This document shows positions 52,017 to 60,801 of a stretch of 64,000 bases of DNA, in pieces. The DNA lies in NCBI GenBank assembly GCA_022072165.1, contig JAJVIF010000002.1, forward strand, positions 124,001 through 188,000, read 5' to 3'. This DNA comes from a bacterium (GTDB taxonomy: Bacteria; JAJVIF01). The notes under the pieces were generated by a model, which saw only the letters and a program-made list of their open reading frames with translations, ran no database searches and was not told the DNA's origin. A program made the translations under genes and the position numbers. How positions within the stretch are numbered: the stretch's first letter is position 1; each line of letters begins with the position of its first letter.

Positions 52017-52107
52017 CCATGCGTGGGGCACTAGCTCATCTGGTAGAGCGCTACAATCGCACTGTAGAGGTGAGGGGTTCGACTCCCCTGTGCTCCACCA
52101 CGCATGG
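52017..52107. repeat. Inverted repeat flanking tRNA-Ala
   Basis: CCATGCGTGG (52017-52026) and CCACGCATGG (52098-52107) are perfectly complementary and enclose the tRNA; the right copy includes the CCA end. TTTTG follows the right copy. This may form an extended helix in the precursor RNA or a terminator-like element. Confidence 0.5.
52025..52100 (+). tRNA. tRNA-Ala (anticodon CGC)
   Basis: Acceptor GGGGCAC with GTGCTCC, D-arm GCTC...GAGC, anticodon stem CTACA/TGTAG with loop ATCGCAC (anticodon CGC, reading GCG), a 5-base variable loop, T-stem AGGGG/CCCCT and discriminator A. Unlike tRNA-Trp here, the CCA end is encoded (52098-52100). The tRNA lies inside a 10-bp inverted repeat. Confidence 0.96.
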
Positions 52108-52246
52108 TTTTGCACCTGTCTTGTTGCATCTCTTACCTGCCACCAGCCTGTTCAGCGCTCCCTCTCAAGTCCCGACAGCGTGTAGGATGCTTTGGCGCGT
52201 CAGCCCCGCAGGACGGGGCGAGTCTGGACGCCCGGAGTGTCGCCTG

Positions 52247-53260
52247 ATGACCGCAATCTTCCCTGCTCCCCCTGCCCGCATCCTCGTCACTGGCGGCGCT
52301 GGGTTCCTGGGGCATCAGCTGGTGAAGCGACTCCTCGACCTCGGCCATGAGGTCGTGGTGCTGGATGATCTCTCGACCGGAAAGCGGACCAACCTCCCCT
52401 CGGATCCCCGACTGACGTTTGTGGAAGGCTCGATTCTGAATCCAGCCGACTGCGAGACCGCTGCCGCGGGATGCGCCGCGACCTTCCATCTCGCTGCGAT
52501 TGTCGGGATGCGCCTCGCCGCCGCCTATCAGGAGGCGTCGTACAACATCGCCGATGCCGGGACCCGGCATGTTCTCGACGCGACTGGCGACACCCCAATC
52601 GTGCTCTTTTCGTCGTCGGCGGTCTATGGTCTGACCACCCAGGCGGCGGTCGCAGAGCATGAGACAGTCGGGGAGGCGAACTGCCTGGCGTATGACGGCG
52701 GCAAGCGGGGCTACGCCTCGGGGAAGTGGCGCCTTGAGGAACTGGGGCAGGAGGCGATGCAAGCCGGTCGCCAAGTGCTGATCGTCCGGCCCTTCAACGC
52801 CGTCGGCGAAGGGCAGGTCGGGACCTACGGCATGGTGGTCCCGAGCTTCATTCAGCAGGCCCTGAGCAACGCTGACATCACGATCTACGATGATGGCCTG
52901 CAGTCCCGAACCTTCTCTGAAGTGAAGTGTTTCGTGTCGGTCCTGGACCGGCTGGTGCATACCCCAGCGGCCTGGGACGCACCACGCAATGTTGTGAATG
53001 TCGGGACGCAGGAATCGACCACGATTCGCGGACTCGCCGAGCTGGTCCTGGAGACGACCGGCAGCAGTTCCACACTCAGTTTCCGACCCTACAGCGATGT
53101 CTTTCCCGGGAAGTCCGATGTCCGGGCCCGAGTGCCGAACACCGGCCGCCTGGAATCGCTGATTGGTCCGGTGCAGTGGCCCAGCTTGGCAGAAATCGTG
53201 CAGGAGCTGGTGCGTCAGGCACGCAACGGGCAGGAAGCCCCGGCGGTCACTGCCTCGTAA
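52247..53260 (+). CDS. NAD-dependent sugar epimerase/dehydratase
   Basis: This 337-residue short-chain dehydrogenase has the cofactor loop ILVTGGAGFLGHQLV, then LVVLDDLSTGKRTNL-type contacts (VVVLDDLSTGKRTNL), SSSAVYG, and the catalytic YASGK. Downstream VVPSFIQQALSNADITIYDD fits nucleotide-sugar epimerases. Substrate not certain; the GalE/UDP-GlcNAc epimerase group is likely. Start at ATG 52247 with GGAG 8 bases upstream; a longer frame starts inside the tRNA region and must be rejected. Confidence 0.92.
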   Translation: MTAIFPAPPARILVTGGAGFLGHQLVKRLLDLGHEVVVLDDLSTGKRTNLPSDPRLTFVEGSILNPADCETAAAGCAATFHLAAIVGMRLAAAYQEASYNIADAGTRHVLDATGDTPIVLFSSSAVYGLTTQAAVAEHETVGEANCLAYDGGKRGYASGKWRLEELGQEAMQAGRQVLIVRPFNAVGEGQVGTYGMVVPSFIQQALSNADITIYDDGLQSRTFSEVKCFVSVLDRLVHTPAAWDAPRNVVNVGTQESTTIRGLAELVLETTGSSSTLSFRPYSDVFPGKSDVRARVPNTGRLESLIGPVQWPSLAEIVQELVRQARNGQEAPAVTAS

Positions 53261-53401
53261 AGCGACTCCTACAAGCTGTCGTAAATCAGTGGTACGCTAC
53301 CGCTGCCTGATTTCAGGCCGACACTCGCGCCCCATTATGTGGTTGGGCGCTGCCTGCGTGACTGGCCCGCGCAAGGTCCGTGAAGGAGCACACCAGCACC
53401 C

Positions 53402-54418
53402 ATGATGGAACTGCTCGTTCTCGTAGCGGCGATCCTGGGAGGCATCGGGGCGACCCGGCTTGCCATCTATGTCGCGTATCGCTTCGGCTTCATGGACGCC
53501 CCCAATCCCATCGTGCCTGACCATCGACGCCCGGTCGCTTATGGCGGCGGGGTCGGCATCCTCATCGGTGCATACTTCGCGATGGGCCTCTACCGGTTGA
53601 TTGCCGGCGAAGGGGCGCTGCTGGATCAGTCCCGCGGTGCGTTCCCGCTCTCGATGATGCTCGGCGGGATCCTCTTCTTGCTGGTCGGCCTCTGGGATGA
53701 CATCCGGGAGCTGAGCCCCCGGACCAAGACCCTCCTCCACCTTGCGGCCCTGAGCATCGCCATGAGCCAGGGGGGACTGGTCCGCGAGGTCAGCGGCAAC
53801 TATTTCTTCGACATCTTCTTCTCCGGGCTCTGGATTCTCGCGATCGTCAATGCCTTCAACTTCATCGATGTCTGCGATGGCCTCGCCGGGAGTGTCGCGG
53901 TCCTGACGTTCGGTCTCTTTGCGGCGACCTTCGGATTCTCGCCGTTACTGAACATCGCGCTGGCGGGTGCCTGCCTCGGGTTCCTCTGGTTCAATCGTCC
54001 GCCGGCCCGGGTCTTCATGGGCGACGCTGGTTCAAACTTCCTCGGCTTCATGCTGGGGGCCTTCACGCTCACCGAAACGAGCGGGGTCACCTGGTGGCCG
54101 TACATTGCCATGATGACCCTCATGGCCGGGGTCCCCTTCTTTGATCTCCTCTTCCAGGCGGGAGTCCGCTGGGCCCAGGGACGCTCCCCATTGAAGGGTG
54201 GTCCTGACAGTTTCGCCCTGCGCCTGCAGCGGGCGGGGATGTCGAAGTGGCAGGTCGACCTGGTGGCGATGGGCGTCGCGTCGTTTTTCTTCACTTCCGC
54301 AATCACCCTCCCCTTCATGAATCTGTGGGGGCAACTGGCGATCATCGTCCTCGTGAATGTCTTTATCGTGAGCGCCTGGCGCTGGTTGCTGCAATACGAG
54401 GTTCGTACGGATGCCTGA
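53402..54418 (+). CDS. WecA/MraY-like polyprenyl-phosphate sugar-1-phosphate transferase, second copy
   Basis: This 338-residue membrane enzyme carries the complete family set: GLWDDIRELSPRTKTL, NAFNFIDVCDGLAGSVAVLT, ARVFMGDAGSNFLGF and the loop RSPLKGGPDSFALRLQRAG. About ten transmembrane segments. It begins 141 bases after the epimerase gene and ends by overlapping the glycosyltransferase start by 8 bases, so these three probably form an operon. It would initiate a lipid-linked glycan for the surface. Confidence 0.92.
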   Translation: MMELLVLVAAILGGIGATRLAIYVAYRFGFMDAPNPIVPDHRRPVAYGGGVGILIGAYFAMGLYRLIAGEGALLDQSRGAFPLSMMLGGILFLLVGLWDDIRELSPRTKTLLHLAALSIAMSQGGLVREVSGNYFFDIFFSGLWILAIVNAFNFIDVCDGLAGSVAVLTFGLFAATFGFSPLLNIALAGACLGFLWFNRPPARVFMGDAGSNFLGFMLGAFTLTETSGVTWWPYIAMMTLMAGVPFFDLLFQAGVRWAQGRSPLKGGPDSFALRLQRAGMSKWQVDLVAMGVASFFFTSAITLPFMNLWGQLAIIVLVNVFIVSAWRWLLQYEVRTDA

Positions 54419-55889
54419 GTCCCCGGATGCGGGACGTCGGCTCCTCTGGATTCATCAGAATTTCGTCAGCGCCCGTCAGACCGGAATCAGCCGCGCAGTC
54501 TACTTTCTCTCGGCTCTGCTCGATGCGGGCTGGACGGTAGATGTAGTCTGTTCGCGGACCGGATATCTGGATGAAGCCCTGGATGCCGACCTCAGCGACA
54601 CAGTAGTTGAGCAGGACGGGGGGCTCACCCTCCATCGACTTGGGCATCCCCCAGGCATCGCGACCCAGGATCCGAGGCACCGGGGCAAGTCCTACTTTTC
54701 GTTTAACCAGCGGGCATTGCGGTATGTCCGTCAGACGTTGCCCCGCCCAGATATGATCTGGTCATCCTCGCCTCCCGCGACCATCACGCTGCCGGCGCTG
54801 GCGCTGGCGATTCCGCAGGGGATCCCGATGCTGTTGGAGGTCCGGGATGTCTGGCCGGAGGTCCTCATTCAGGGGGGGCTGGTCCGAAACCCGCTGGTAA
54901 TTGCGGTGATGGAGTGGTTTGAAGTCTTCACGCTGCAGTTCGCCGATCACATCATCCCGGTGGCCCCTGGCTTTCAGGCGCTCTACGAACGGATGGGCAT
55001 CGCACCATCACGGATGACGACCAATCCGACGGGCGGGGACCCCTACTTTCTGGGAGCGACGGCGGAGTCCGGTGCCGCGTGGCGTCGGGAGCAGGGACTG
55101 GAAGGGCAGTTTCTGGCCCTGTTTTCGGGATCCATGAACGAAACCAGCAATGTCGACCTCCTCGCCGAGGCTGCACTCAAGGCTGCCGGAGAATTGCCGC
55201 AGGTGACCTGGCTCTTTGCCGGAAGCGGACGCCTCGTGGATGCGGTCAGAGCCGCTGCGCAGACCCACGACACTATCCGGTATCTGGGGGCTTTGCCACG
55301 GGATGCCATGCGTCCCATTTTTGCCGCCGCGGATGTCGGCATCATCTCCCGCGCCCCGATTCCGGTGGAGCAGCTGGTCTATCCGGGGAAGCTCTTCGAC
55401 TACCTGGCGTCGGGACTCCCGGTCCTGACCAACCACATCGGACAGCCCTCAGTGGTGGTGGATGAAGCCGACTGCGGGGTGGTGCTCCGGGGTCCCCGGA
55501 CCGCAGCATCCTTTGTGCAGGGCATTCGCCAGTTGCTGGAACTGCCATCCGAAGAACGGGTCGCGATGGGAGCCCGGGGACAAAACTGGCTGTTGCGCGA
55601 AATGAACGCCTTTCAGATGGGTGAAGAACTTGCCGCACTGGTGAACCGGGGCTGGCCACGACGGTCCTTCGCGGCACAACTCGTTCGCGCCGTGCGGGCC
55701 GGAGCGATCGCCACCTGCTGGACCCTCGCCGGACGCCAACGCCATGCCAGAGCGCCCTTCTCCGGGACCGATGCCGAAGCCCTGATCCGGGCAGCACATC
55801 ACACCTGGCAGGCGCGGACCGCAATCAGCCCGGCCCGTCAGCCGGACTTCCAGTTGCCAGTCCCTTCGATTCTGTCTGCCCGTGAGTAG
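54411..55889 (+). CDS. Glycosyltransferase, family 4 type
   Basis: This 492-residue GT-B-fold enzyme has an acceptor half with LLWIHQNFVSARQTGISRA and a donor half with SRAPIPVEQLVYPGKLFDYL (the E-x7-E-like sugar-nucleotide region) and SGLPVLTNHIGQPSVVVDEA. It resembles WbuB-type transferases of O-antigen/capsule clusters. The last 80 residues are an extra Arg/Ala-rich tail. Its start overlaps the transferase gene by 8 bases, with GAGG about 10 bases upstream. Confidence 0.9.
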   Translation: MPESPDAGRRLLWIHQNFVSARQTGISRAVYFLSALLDAGWTVDVVCSRTGYLDEALDADLSDTVVEQDGGLTLHRLGHPPGIATQDPRHRGKSYFSFNQRALRYVRQTLPRPDMIWSSSPPATITLPALALAIPQGIPMLLEVRDVWPEVLIQGGLVRNPLVIAVMEWFEVFTLQFADHIIPVAPGFQALYERMGIAPSRMTTNPTGGDPYFLGATAESGAAWRREQGLEGQFLALFSGSMNETSNVDLLAEAALKAAGELPQVTWLFAGSGRLVDAVRAAAQTHDTIRYLGALPRDAMRPIFAAADVGIISRAPIPVEQLVYPGKLFDYLASGLPVLTNHIGQPSVVVDEADCGVVLRGPRTAASFVQGIRQLLELPSEERVAMGARGQNWLLREMNAFQMGEELAALVNRGWPRRSFAAQLVRAVRAGAIATCWTLAGRQRHARAPFSGTDAEALIRAAHHTWQARTAISPARQPDFQLPVPSILSARE

Positions 55890-55938
55890 TCCCTGCTGGC
55901 AGATGGGGAGGTCGCGGCTCCGGTCTACAATCGACTCC

Positions 55939-57408
55939 ATGCGTCATGCAGCTCTGCGACTCCTCTTCGTGATCCTCGGTGTCCATTTATGGAGCGCTGC
56001 CCCGGCATGGGCGGGCGAGCGCGTCCTGATGCTGACGCTCGATGATCGTCCCTGCAACACCATCCTGGTACAGCAACTGGCGGCCATCGCGGGGGTCGAA
56101 CTCGAACTCACGACACGTCCAGATCGGGCGGGCGAGGCGGAGCTGGTGAGCCTGAACGCTGCGCTCTTTGGGTCGCTGGTGGCGTCCCGGAGCGGCGATC
56201 CTTCCAGGCTGACTGTCCCACGGCTGCGCCACGACGCCCTGGTTCACTTCGCGGTCCCACGGGTGCAACCGTTCGTGAAAGATGACGCCACGATGAAGGC
56301 GTACACCGCCGCCCTGGAGTCGCTGAAGCAACCTGCGATCCAGGAGCAGGTCCGGGCCGCGATCGCCGGCGAGGGTCCGATGCCTGCCGATCCGCCGCTG
56401 GCCGATTACGCCCAGCGAATGCGGGGCTGGCTGGATCTGCTCGCGGGGGCTTCCATCCCGCCGGACCGACTGCTGGTGACCCTCGATGACAATCGTCCCG
56501 GTCCGCTGGCCGCCTGGCTGAAAACCCGCCTGCGGCGCTACACCCCGCATGTGCAGGATGGTACCGACGAAGGGATGATGCTGCTCCTTGCCCGTTGGTG
56601 CCGGGAGCGTCAGGCCGAGGTCCTGCCACCCGAGGCGGGCATTGTCTTCACGAGCCCCTCGGATGCCGTCACGTTGCAGGCGTTTGAGTCCGGGATGCCG
56701 CTGGAGAATGTGCTGCGGATGGCGGACTGGCTGCATTTTCGGATGACCCCTTCGTTGAAGACACTGCCATCGTGGCGGTCGGTCCTCTGGCTGCATGGTT
56801 CCCCGATTACGCCGGAGCGGGCGACAGCGCTGGCGCAGGAACTCGATCAGCACTTTGTCGTGGTGGGCGACATCGCCAAACTGAATGCGGGTGATCCGGG
56901 GCTCTTTAAGGCCTGGAGTAACGGCGCGATGCCAGCAAAACTGATGGGCTATGCCGGCTGGAACACAGCGAGCAACACCCTGGGGACCGTAATGGCGCTG
57001 ATGTCGGCCATCGACTACGGCTACTCCGAGCGGTCGGACCCCGAATCGGTGCAGGGAGCAGTGGAACTCTTCCTCTGGTCCCGGATGCTGGATGACTGGC
57101 TTTACATGGGGGTGGTGCGTCCGGACTATCAAAGCGCCCGGACCGCGGCGGGCCTGCCCAACGCGAACCTGAGTCCGGAGCAGGTGGCCGCGGCGATCGA
57201 GCAGCTGCAATTCCGTCTGCTGGAGCAGTGGGGCACCCTCGGCAGTGATCTTTTCGCGCCATTCCGGTTCGTCGATCCCGGTGGCACAACAGGCGCAGAA
57301 GTAACCATCCCCTGGGCACGACTCTTTGAAATCGGCGTGCTGCCGGTGGACCCCCGGGGCTTTTTGCCGACGATTCGACCATCGTTGATCGACCCGGCAC
57401 CACGCTAA
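55939..57408 (+). CDS. DUF4127 protein, secreted
   Basis: This 489-residue protein has a signal peptide (LRLLFVILGVHLWSAAPAWA) and the DUF4127 core, recognised by LDDRPCNTILVQQLAA, YTAALESLKQ and MGYAGWNTASNTLGTVMAL. The family's biochemical role is unknown; some regions resemble amidohydrolase or polysaccharide-related proteins. ATG 55939 begins 49 bases after the glycosyltransferase and might be in the same operon. I place the start after the earlier in-frame Met because the latter gives no signal. Confidence 0.88.
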   Translation: MRHAALRLLFVILGVHLWSAAPAWAGERVLMLTLDDRPCNTILVQQLAAIAGVELELTTRPDRAGEAELVSLNAALFGSLVASRSGDPSRLTVPRLRHDALVHFAVPRVQPFVKDDATMKAYTAALESLKQPAIQEQVRAAIAGEGPMPADPPLADYAQRMRGWLDLLAGASIPPDRLLVTLDDNRPGPLAAWLKTRLRRYTPHVQDGTDEGMMLLLARWCRERQAEVLPPEAGIVFTSPSDAVTLQAFESGMPLENVLRMADWLHFRMTPSLKTLPSWRSVLWLHGSPITPERATALAQELDQHFVVVGDIAKLNAGDPGLFKAWSNGAMPAKLMGYAGWNTASNTLGTVMALMSAIDYGYSERSDPESVQGAVELFLWSRMLDDWLYMGVVRPDYQSARTAAGLPNANLSPEQVAAAIEQLQFRLLEQWGTLGSDLFAPFRFVDPGGTTGAEVTIPWARLFEIGVLPVDPRGFLPTIRPSLIDPAPR

Positions 57409-57437
57409 CTTGCGGGACTGCTGTACCCTCAGGCGTG

Positions 57438-57962
57438 ATGAGCACGACCCCTCCCGCTCCCGCCCGGACACCGCAGGAACAACTGCGGATGCTGGATCGT
57501 CTGATCCTGATTTTTCCGATCATCCTGGTGCTCGCGATCTGCGTCATGATCTGGGCGCTGCAGGGAGTCTCCGATCAGTTTGCGCCGCATCCTTCGGCGG
57601 GTCAGTTCGAGAGCGGGACCCTGGTGACGCAAAACGGCATCGTCGGTACGGTCATCGTGACCACGGAACCCCAGCCGATGGGGAATCGCTGGTTCGTGCG
57701 GCTGCAGATTGCTGATGAGCATGGGCATCCGGTGAGCCGGGCGACGGTCTTCGCTCACGGCGTAGAAGGGACCCGGTACCTGGATCCGTACCCGCTGCCG
57801 CCGGGAAAAGAACCGGGGGTGTGGGAAGGCACCCTGCTGCTACTGGAGGGGGCCACGACGGTGATGGTTCACGCGGATCTTCCGGGGGGACGTCCGGAAG
57901 AATGGGTTTCCGAGTGGTATCCGGTCGGTGCGCAACCGCCTGCGGCGGCTACGACGCAGTAA
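57438..57962 (+). CDS. Single-pass membrane protein with extracytoplasmic beta domain
   Basis: This 174-residue protein has one transmembrane segment (LILIFPIILVLAICVMIWAL, about 22-42) and an outer domain with a beta-sandwich look (RWFVRLQIADEHGHPVSRAT, then VWEGTLLLLEGATTVMV). This resembles YtkA/FixH-like domains, but only loosely. GTG 57435 is one codon upstream of the chosen ATG. It is 29 bases from the DUF4127 gene and likely co-transcribed. Confidence 0.7.
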   Translation: MSTTPPAPARTPQEQLRMLDRLILIFPIILVLAICVMIWALQGVSDQFAPHPSAGQFESGTLVTQNGIVGTVIVTTEPQPMGNRWFVRLQIADEHGHPVSRATVFAHGVEGTRYLDPYPLPPGKEPGVWEGTLLLLEGATTVMVHADLPGGRPEEWVSEWYPVGAQPPAAATTQ

Positions 57963-57983
57963 CCGGGTAGACTCCCCCCTGCG

Positions 57984-59876
57984 ATGTCGCTGACTGTCAA
58001 GAACCTCGCCAAGCGCTTCGGTCCCCGGGTCCTCTTCTCGGGGGTGACGTTTGGGCTGGGCAAGGGCGAGCGGGTTGCGCTGATCGGCCCCAACGGCGCG
58101 GGCAAAACGACACTGATGAAGATCATTGCAGGGCAGGAGGAAGCCGAGGAAGGCCTCATCGAAAAGCCCAAGACGGGGTCAGCACTGGGGTATCTCGCAC
58201 AGTCGCTCCAATTTGAGGCCGGACGCACCCTGTTCGAAGAGGCTCTGGAGGCGTCGCCGGACATCCTGCACCTGCGTCAGGAAAAGCTGGCCCTGGAAGA
58301 GGCAATGGGCAAAGAGAGCGACGCCGCAGTGATCCATGACCTTGCCGACCGTTACAGCGCCCTGCTCCAGAGGTACGACGCCCTCGGGGGGTACGCCTAC
58401 GAGGGGCGGGTGGCGCGGGTCCTCAAGGGGATGGGATTTGCTGAGAGTCGCTGGGAACAGCCGGTGGAAACGCTCTCCGGCGGAGAGGGGAGTCAGCTGG
58501 AACTTTGCAAGCTCCTGGTCGAGGAGCCGCCGCTGTTGCTGCTCGATGAGCCGACCAACCATCTCGACATCGAGGCCGTGGAGTGGCTGGAGGAGTACCT
58601 TCAGAGCTACCCCGGCGCCATTCTGCTGGTGAGCCATGATCGCTACTTTCTCGAGCGGGTCTGCACCCGGGTCCTCGAGCTCGCTCATGGACGGATCGAC
58701 AGCTACACCGGCGGCTATGAGAAGTACCTGGAACAAAAGGCCGAGCGGCTGACCCTGCAGCAGAAGACCTATGAGAGGCAGCAGGCGGAAATCGCAAAGC
58801 TGACCCGCTTCATCAATCGCTGGCGGGCCGACTCCAAGAAAGCGACACAGGCGAAGAGTCGGGAAAAGGCCCGGGCGAAAATTGAGGTCACCGAAGTCGA
58901 TCGTCCGGACCTCCGGGACCTCGCGCTGGTCTTCCAACAAGGTCAGCCGAGCTGGCATGAAGTGCTGACGGTCGAAAATCTCGCGGCGCAGATTCCAGGG
59001 CGGACGCTCTTCGAGGGGGTCAGCTTCCGGGTCGACCGGGGGGAACGGCTGGTCATCATCGGACGCAACGGCGCGGGCAAGTCGACATTGCTGAAGATGC
59101 TGATCCAGGGGTCGGGGCAATCCGCTGGAAACATGCACTGGGGCGGACAGACCGAGCTGGGGTACTTCGCGCAGGTCCGGGAGGAGTTTCCGCCGGACGC
59201 ATCGGTTTTCGAGAGTCTGGGCGCGGCCCATCCGCATCTCACGAAGCAGCAGGTGGCATCGTTGCTGGGAGCGGTGGGCTTTACTGGCGCTGAGTGGGAG
59301 CGTCCGGTGGGACAGTGCAGCGGCGGTGAGCAGAGCCGACTGGCGCTGGCGATCCTCCTGGCATCGAAAGCGAATGTGCTCCTCCTCGACGAGCCGACCA
59401 ATCATCTCGACCTCATCGCCCGGGAGTCGCTGGAAGAAGCGCTGGAAGCCTTCCCCGGCACGGTCATCTGCATTTCCCACGACCGACGCTTCATCGATCG
59501 CATGGCCGACAAGCTCCTGCTGGTTGATGGGGCGAAAACCCGGCTGATCCATGGGAACTACTCCCACTGGGTTTGGCAACGCGCCCAGGAAGCCCTGGCG
59601 AACCAGCCGCAGTCGGCGGCGACACGCCCTGCCCGTCCCGCGAGTCGGCCCGCCGGGAGCGCTGGCAGCAGCAAGAATGGCCAAAAGTCGGGTCCCAACC
59701 TGGAGACCGTGATTGAGGAGATTGATCGCCTGGAGCGGGAGATCGCGGCATGTCACGAAGCACTTGGGGACCCTGAGTTATACAAAAATCACCTGGATGC
59801 ACAGGAAGTTCAGCAAAAGTTAAAGGTATTAGAGGAAGACCTCGCTACCTGGATGGTCAGGCTTGACACGTTCTAA
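57984..59876 (+). CDS. ABC-F ATPase (Uup-like)
   Basis: This 630-residue protein has two ABC domains without transmembrane segments. The first has Walker A GPNGAGKTT and signature LSGGEGSQ, the second GRNGAGKST and CSGGEQSRL. Between them is a charged linker (EKYLEQKAERLTLQQKTYER), and the C-terminal coiled coil (LEREIAACHEALGDPELYKN) matches the Uup/ABC-F type. ABC-F proteins bind the ribosome or DNA; the exact role cannot be set. The linker before the coiled coil is Ala/Pro/Ser-rich. A 22-base gap follows the upstream gene. Confidence 0.94.
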   Translation: MSLTVKNLAKRFGPRVLFSGVTFGLGKGERVALIGPNGAGKTTLMKIIAGQEEAEEGLIEKPKTGSALGYLAQSLQFEAGRTLFEEALEASPDILHLRQEKLALEEAMGKESDAAVIHDLADRYSALLQRYDALGGYAYEGRVARVLKGMGFAESRWEQPVETLSGGEGSQLELCKLLVEEPPLLLLDEPTNHLDIEAVEWLEEYLQSYPGAILLVSHDRYFLERVCTRVLELAHGRIDSYTGGYEKYLEQKAERLTLQQKTYERQQAEIAKLTRFINRWRADSKKATQAKSREKARAKIEVTEVDRPDLRDLALVFQQGQPSWHEVLTVENLAAQIPGRTLFEGVSFRVDRGERLVIIGRNGAGKSTLLKMLIQGSGQSAGNMHWGGQTELGYFAQVREEFPPDASVFESLGAAHPHLTKQQVASLLGAVGFTGAEWERPVGQCSGGEQSRLALAILLASKANVLLLDEPTNHLDLIARESLEEALEAFPGTVICISHDRRFIDRMADKLLLVDGAKTRLIHGNYSHWVWQRAQEALANQPQSAATRPARPASRPAGSAGSSKNGQKSGPNLETVIEEIDRLEREIAACHEALGDPELYKNHLDAQEVQQKLKVLEEDLATWMVRLDTF

Positions 59877-60206
59877 AGGCTGACATTGCGCCGGAGCAAT
59901 CTTTCCGGATTCCGGACACCCCCCCTTGCGGATTCGCGATCTGCCTTCTAGACTCCCCCGAGTCATGAACTTCGCCATGCGCTATCCCATGCCGCGTCGC
60001 AGCTGGCACCCCCGTCGGGGTGGAGCCGGACGCGTGGGTGGGCAAGGCGACTGACGACTCAGCCTTACTCTCACTGACACGCTTCTGACGCCCACCCGAC
60101 GATGACAGGGTGGGTTTGCTGTTTGCTCCCCCCCTGTTGCGCGCCCTGCCGCGATGTCGGACCGGTTCCGGAAGTAGTCAGATCCTACGAAGGATGGATC
60201 AACCCC
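59877..60206 (+). other. Intergenic region before the small-gene pair
   Basis: No firm gene lies in these 330 bases. An ATG at 59965 opens a 29-codon frame ending at 60054 (MNFAMRYPMPRRSWHPRRGG, rich in Arg/Gly) with no clear ribosome-binding site. It precedes a terminator-like hairpin by 37 bases, so a leader-peptide/attenuator arrangement is conceivable. The start of the small orphan gene at 60207 is also here. Confidence 0.3.
60091..60116 (+). terminator. Terminator-like hairpin
   Basis: CCCACCC (60091-60097) pairs with GGGTGGG (60108-60114), 10-base loop, followed by TTT and TTTG a little later. It could end the ABC-F transcript or attenuate the next unit. Confidence 0.45.
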
Positions 60207-60446
60207 ATGTCCTGTCCGCTGAACCCGATGCCGCAGTCTTTACCGGCGGCGGTCCACACCCCGCGACGTCTCCGCGCGATGCAGGAGGCACGTCAGCGCC
60301 CCATGAATCCCCGGGCCTGGTCCTGGCGCGGGAGCACCACCCCTGACACGACCACGACGGCGACGGTCCCGGCGGGGACCCGGGCGGCGCAGGCGGGCCT
60401 CCCGGTCCGGCTGGCATCCAGTACATCCGCGGAGGAGTCGCAATGA
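60207..60446 (+). CDS. Small orphan gene 1 of a coupled pair
   Basis: A 79-residue protein starting MSCPLNPMPQSLPAAVHTPR has GAAGGA about 12 bases upstream. It is basic and Pro/Thr/Ala-rich, with a Thr run (PDTTTTATVPAGT), and looks disordered. Its stop overlaps the next ATG by 4 bases (ATGA), which is strong evidence that both frames are translated. I recognise no homology. Confidence 0.5.
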   Translation: MSCPLNPMPQSLPAAVHTPRRLRAMQEARQRPMNPRAWSWRGSTTPDTTTTATVPAGTRAAQAGLPVRLASSTSAEESQ

Positions 60447-60733
60447 CACCCGATCTCCTCCGCGACCACTCCGCCCTCGAGGGCTGGCTGGAGTGCGGAC
60501 TCACGCTCTCCGATGACTGGTCCGGTCAGACCTGCACCGGTGTGCCGGCTCCGCCCAGGGTCCGGATTCTGAAGCCCCTGGCGATCCCACGGGCACCCTC
60601 GCACCGGAAGCGGGTCCGGGCGCTGGCCTGGCTGCTGATCCCGCTCCTGGCAGCCCGGAGCGACATCGAGCCGCAGGAACTGCCAGTCCCTGGCGCGGCA
60701 CCGGGCTACGCCCAGTGCGGCTTCGCGGTCTGA
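60443..60733 (+). CDS. Small orphan gene 2 of a coupled pair
   Basis: This 96-residue protein begins at ATG 60443 with GGAGGAG ideally placed 6 bases upstream inside the preceding gene. The first part is acidic (LLRDHSALEGWLECGLTLSD), then a basic stretch (RAPSHRKRVRALAWLLIPLL) that includes a short hydrophobic segment. It could be weakly membrane-associated. No family recognised. A hairpin lies at 60743-60780. Confidence 0.55.
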   Translation: MTPDLLRDHSALEGWLECGLTLSDDWSGQTCTGVPAPPRVRILKPLAIPRAPSHRKRVRALAWLLIPLLAARSDIEPQELPVPGAAPGYAQCGFAV

Positions 60734-60742
60734 TCACTGATG

Positions 60743-60780
60743 CAGCCCCCGGCGAGCAGATGCTGCTTGTCCGGGGGCTG
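60743..60780 (+). terminator. Long GC-rich hairpin after the small-gene pair
   Basis: CAGCCCCCGG (60743-60752) pairs perfectly with CCGGGGGCTG (60771-60780); the 18-base interior can add a GCAG/CTGC stem. No T-run follows. It lies 10 bases after the stop and just before the CapA-like gene. Confidence 0.5.
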
Positions 60781-60801
60781 GACTCACCGATAATCGCGCC
60801 C

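Noticed and set aside
51902-52246. Upstream extension of the epimerase frame through tRNA-Ala
   Set aside because: It would place protein-coding sequence inside a tRNA gene; the start with GGAG at 52247 is far better.
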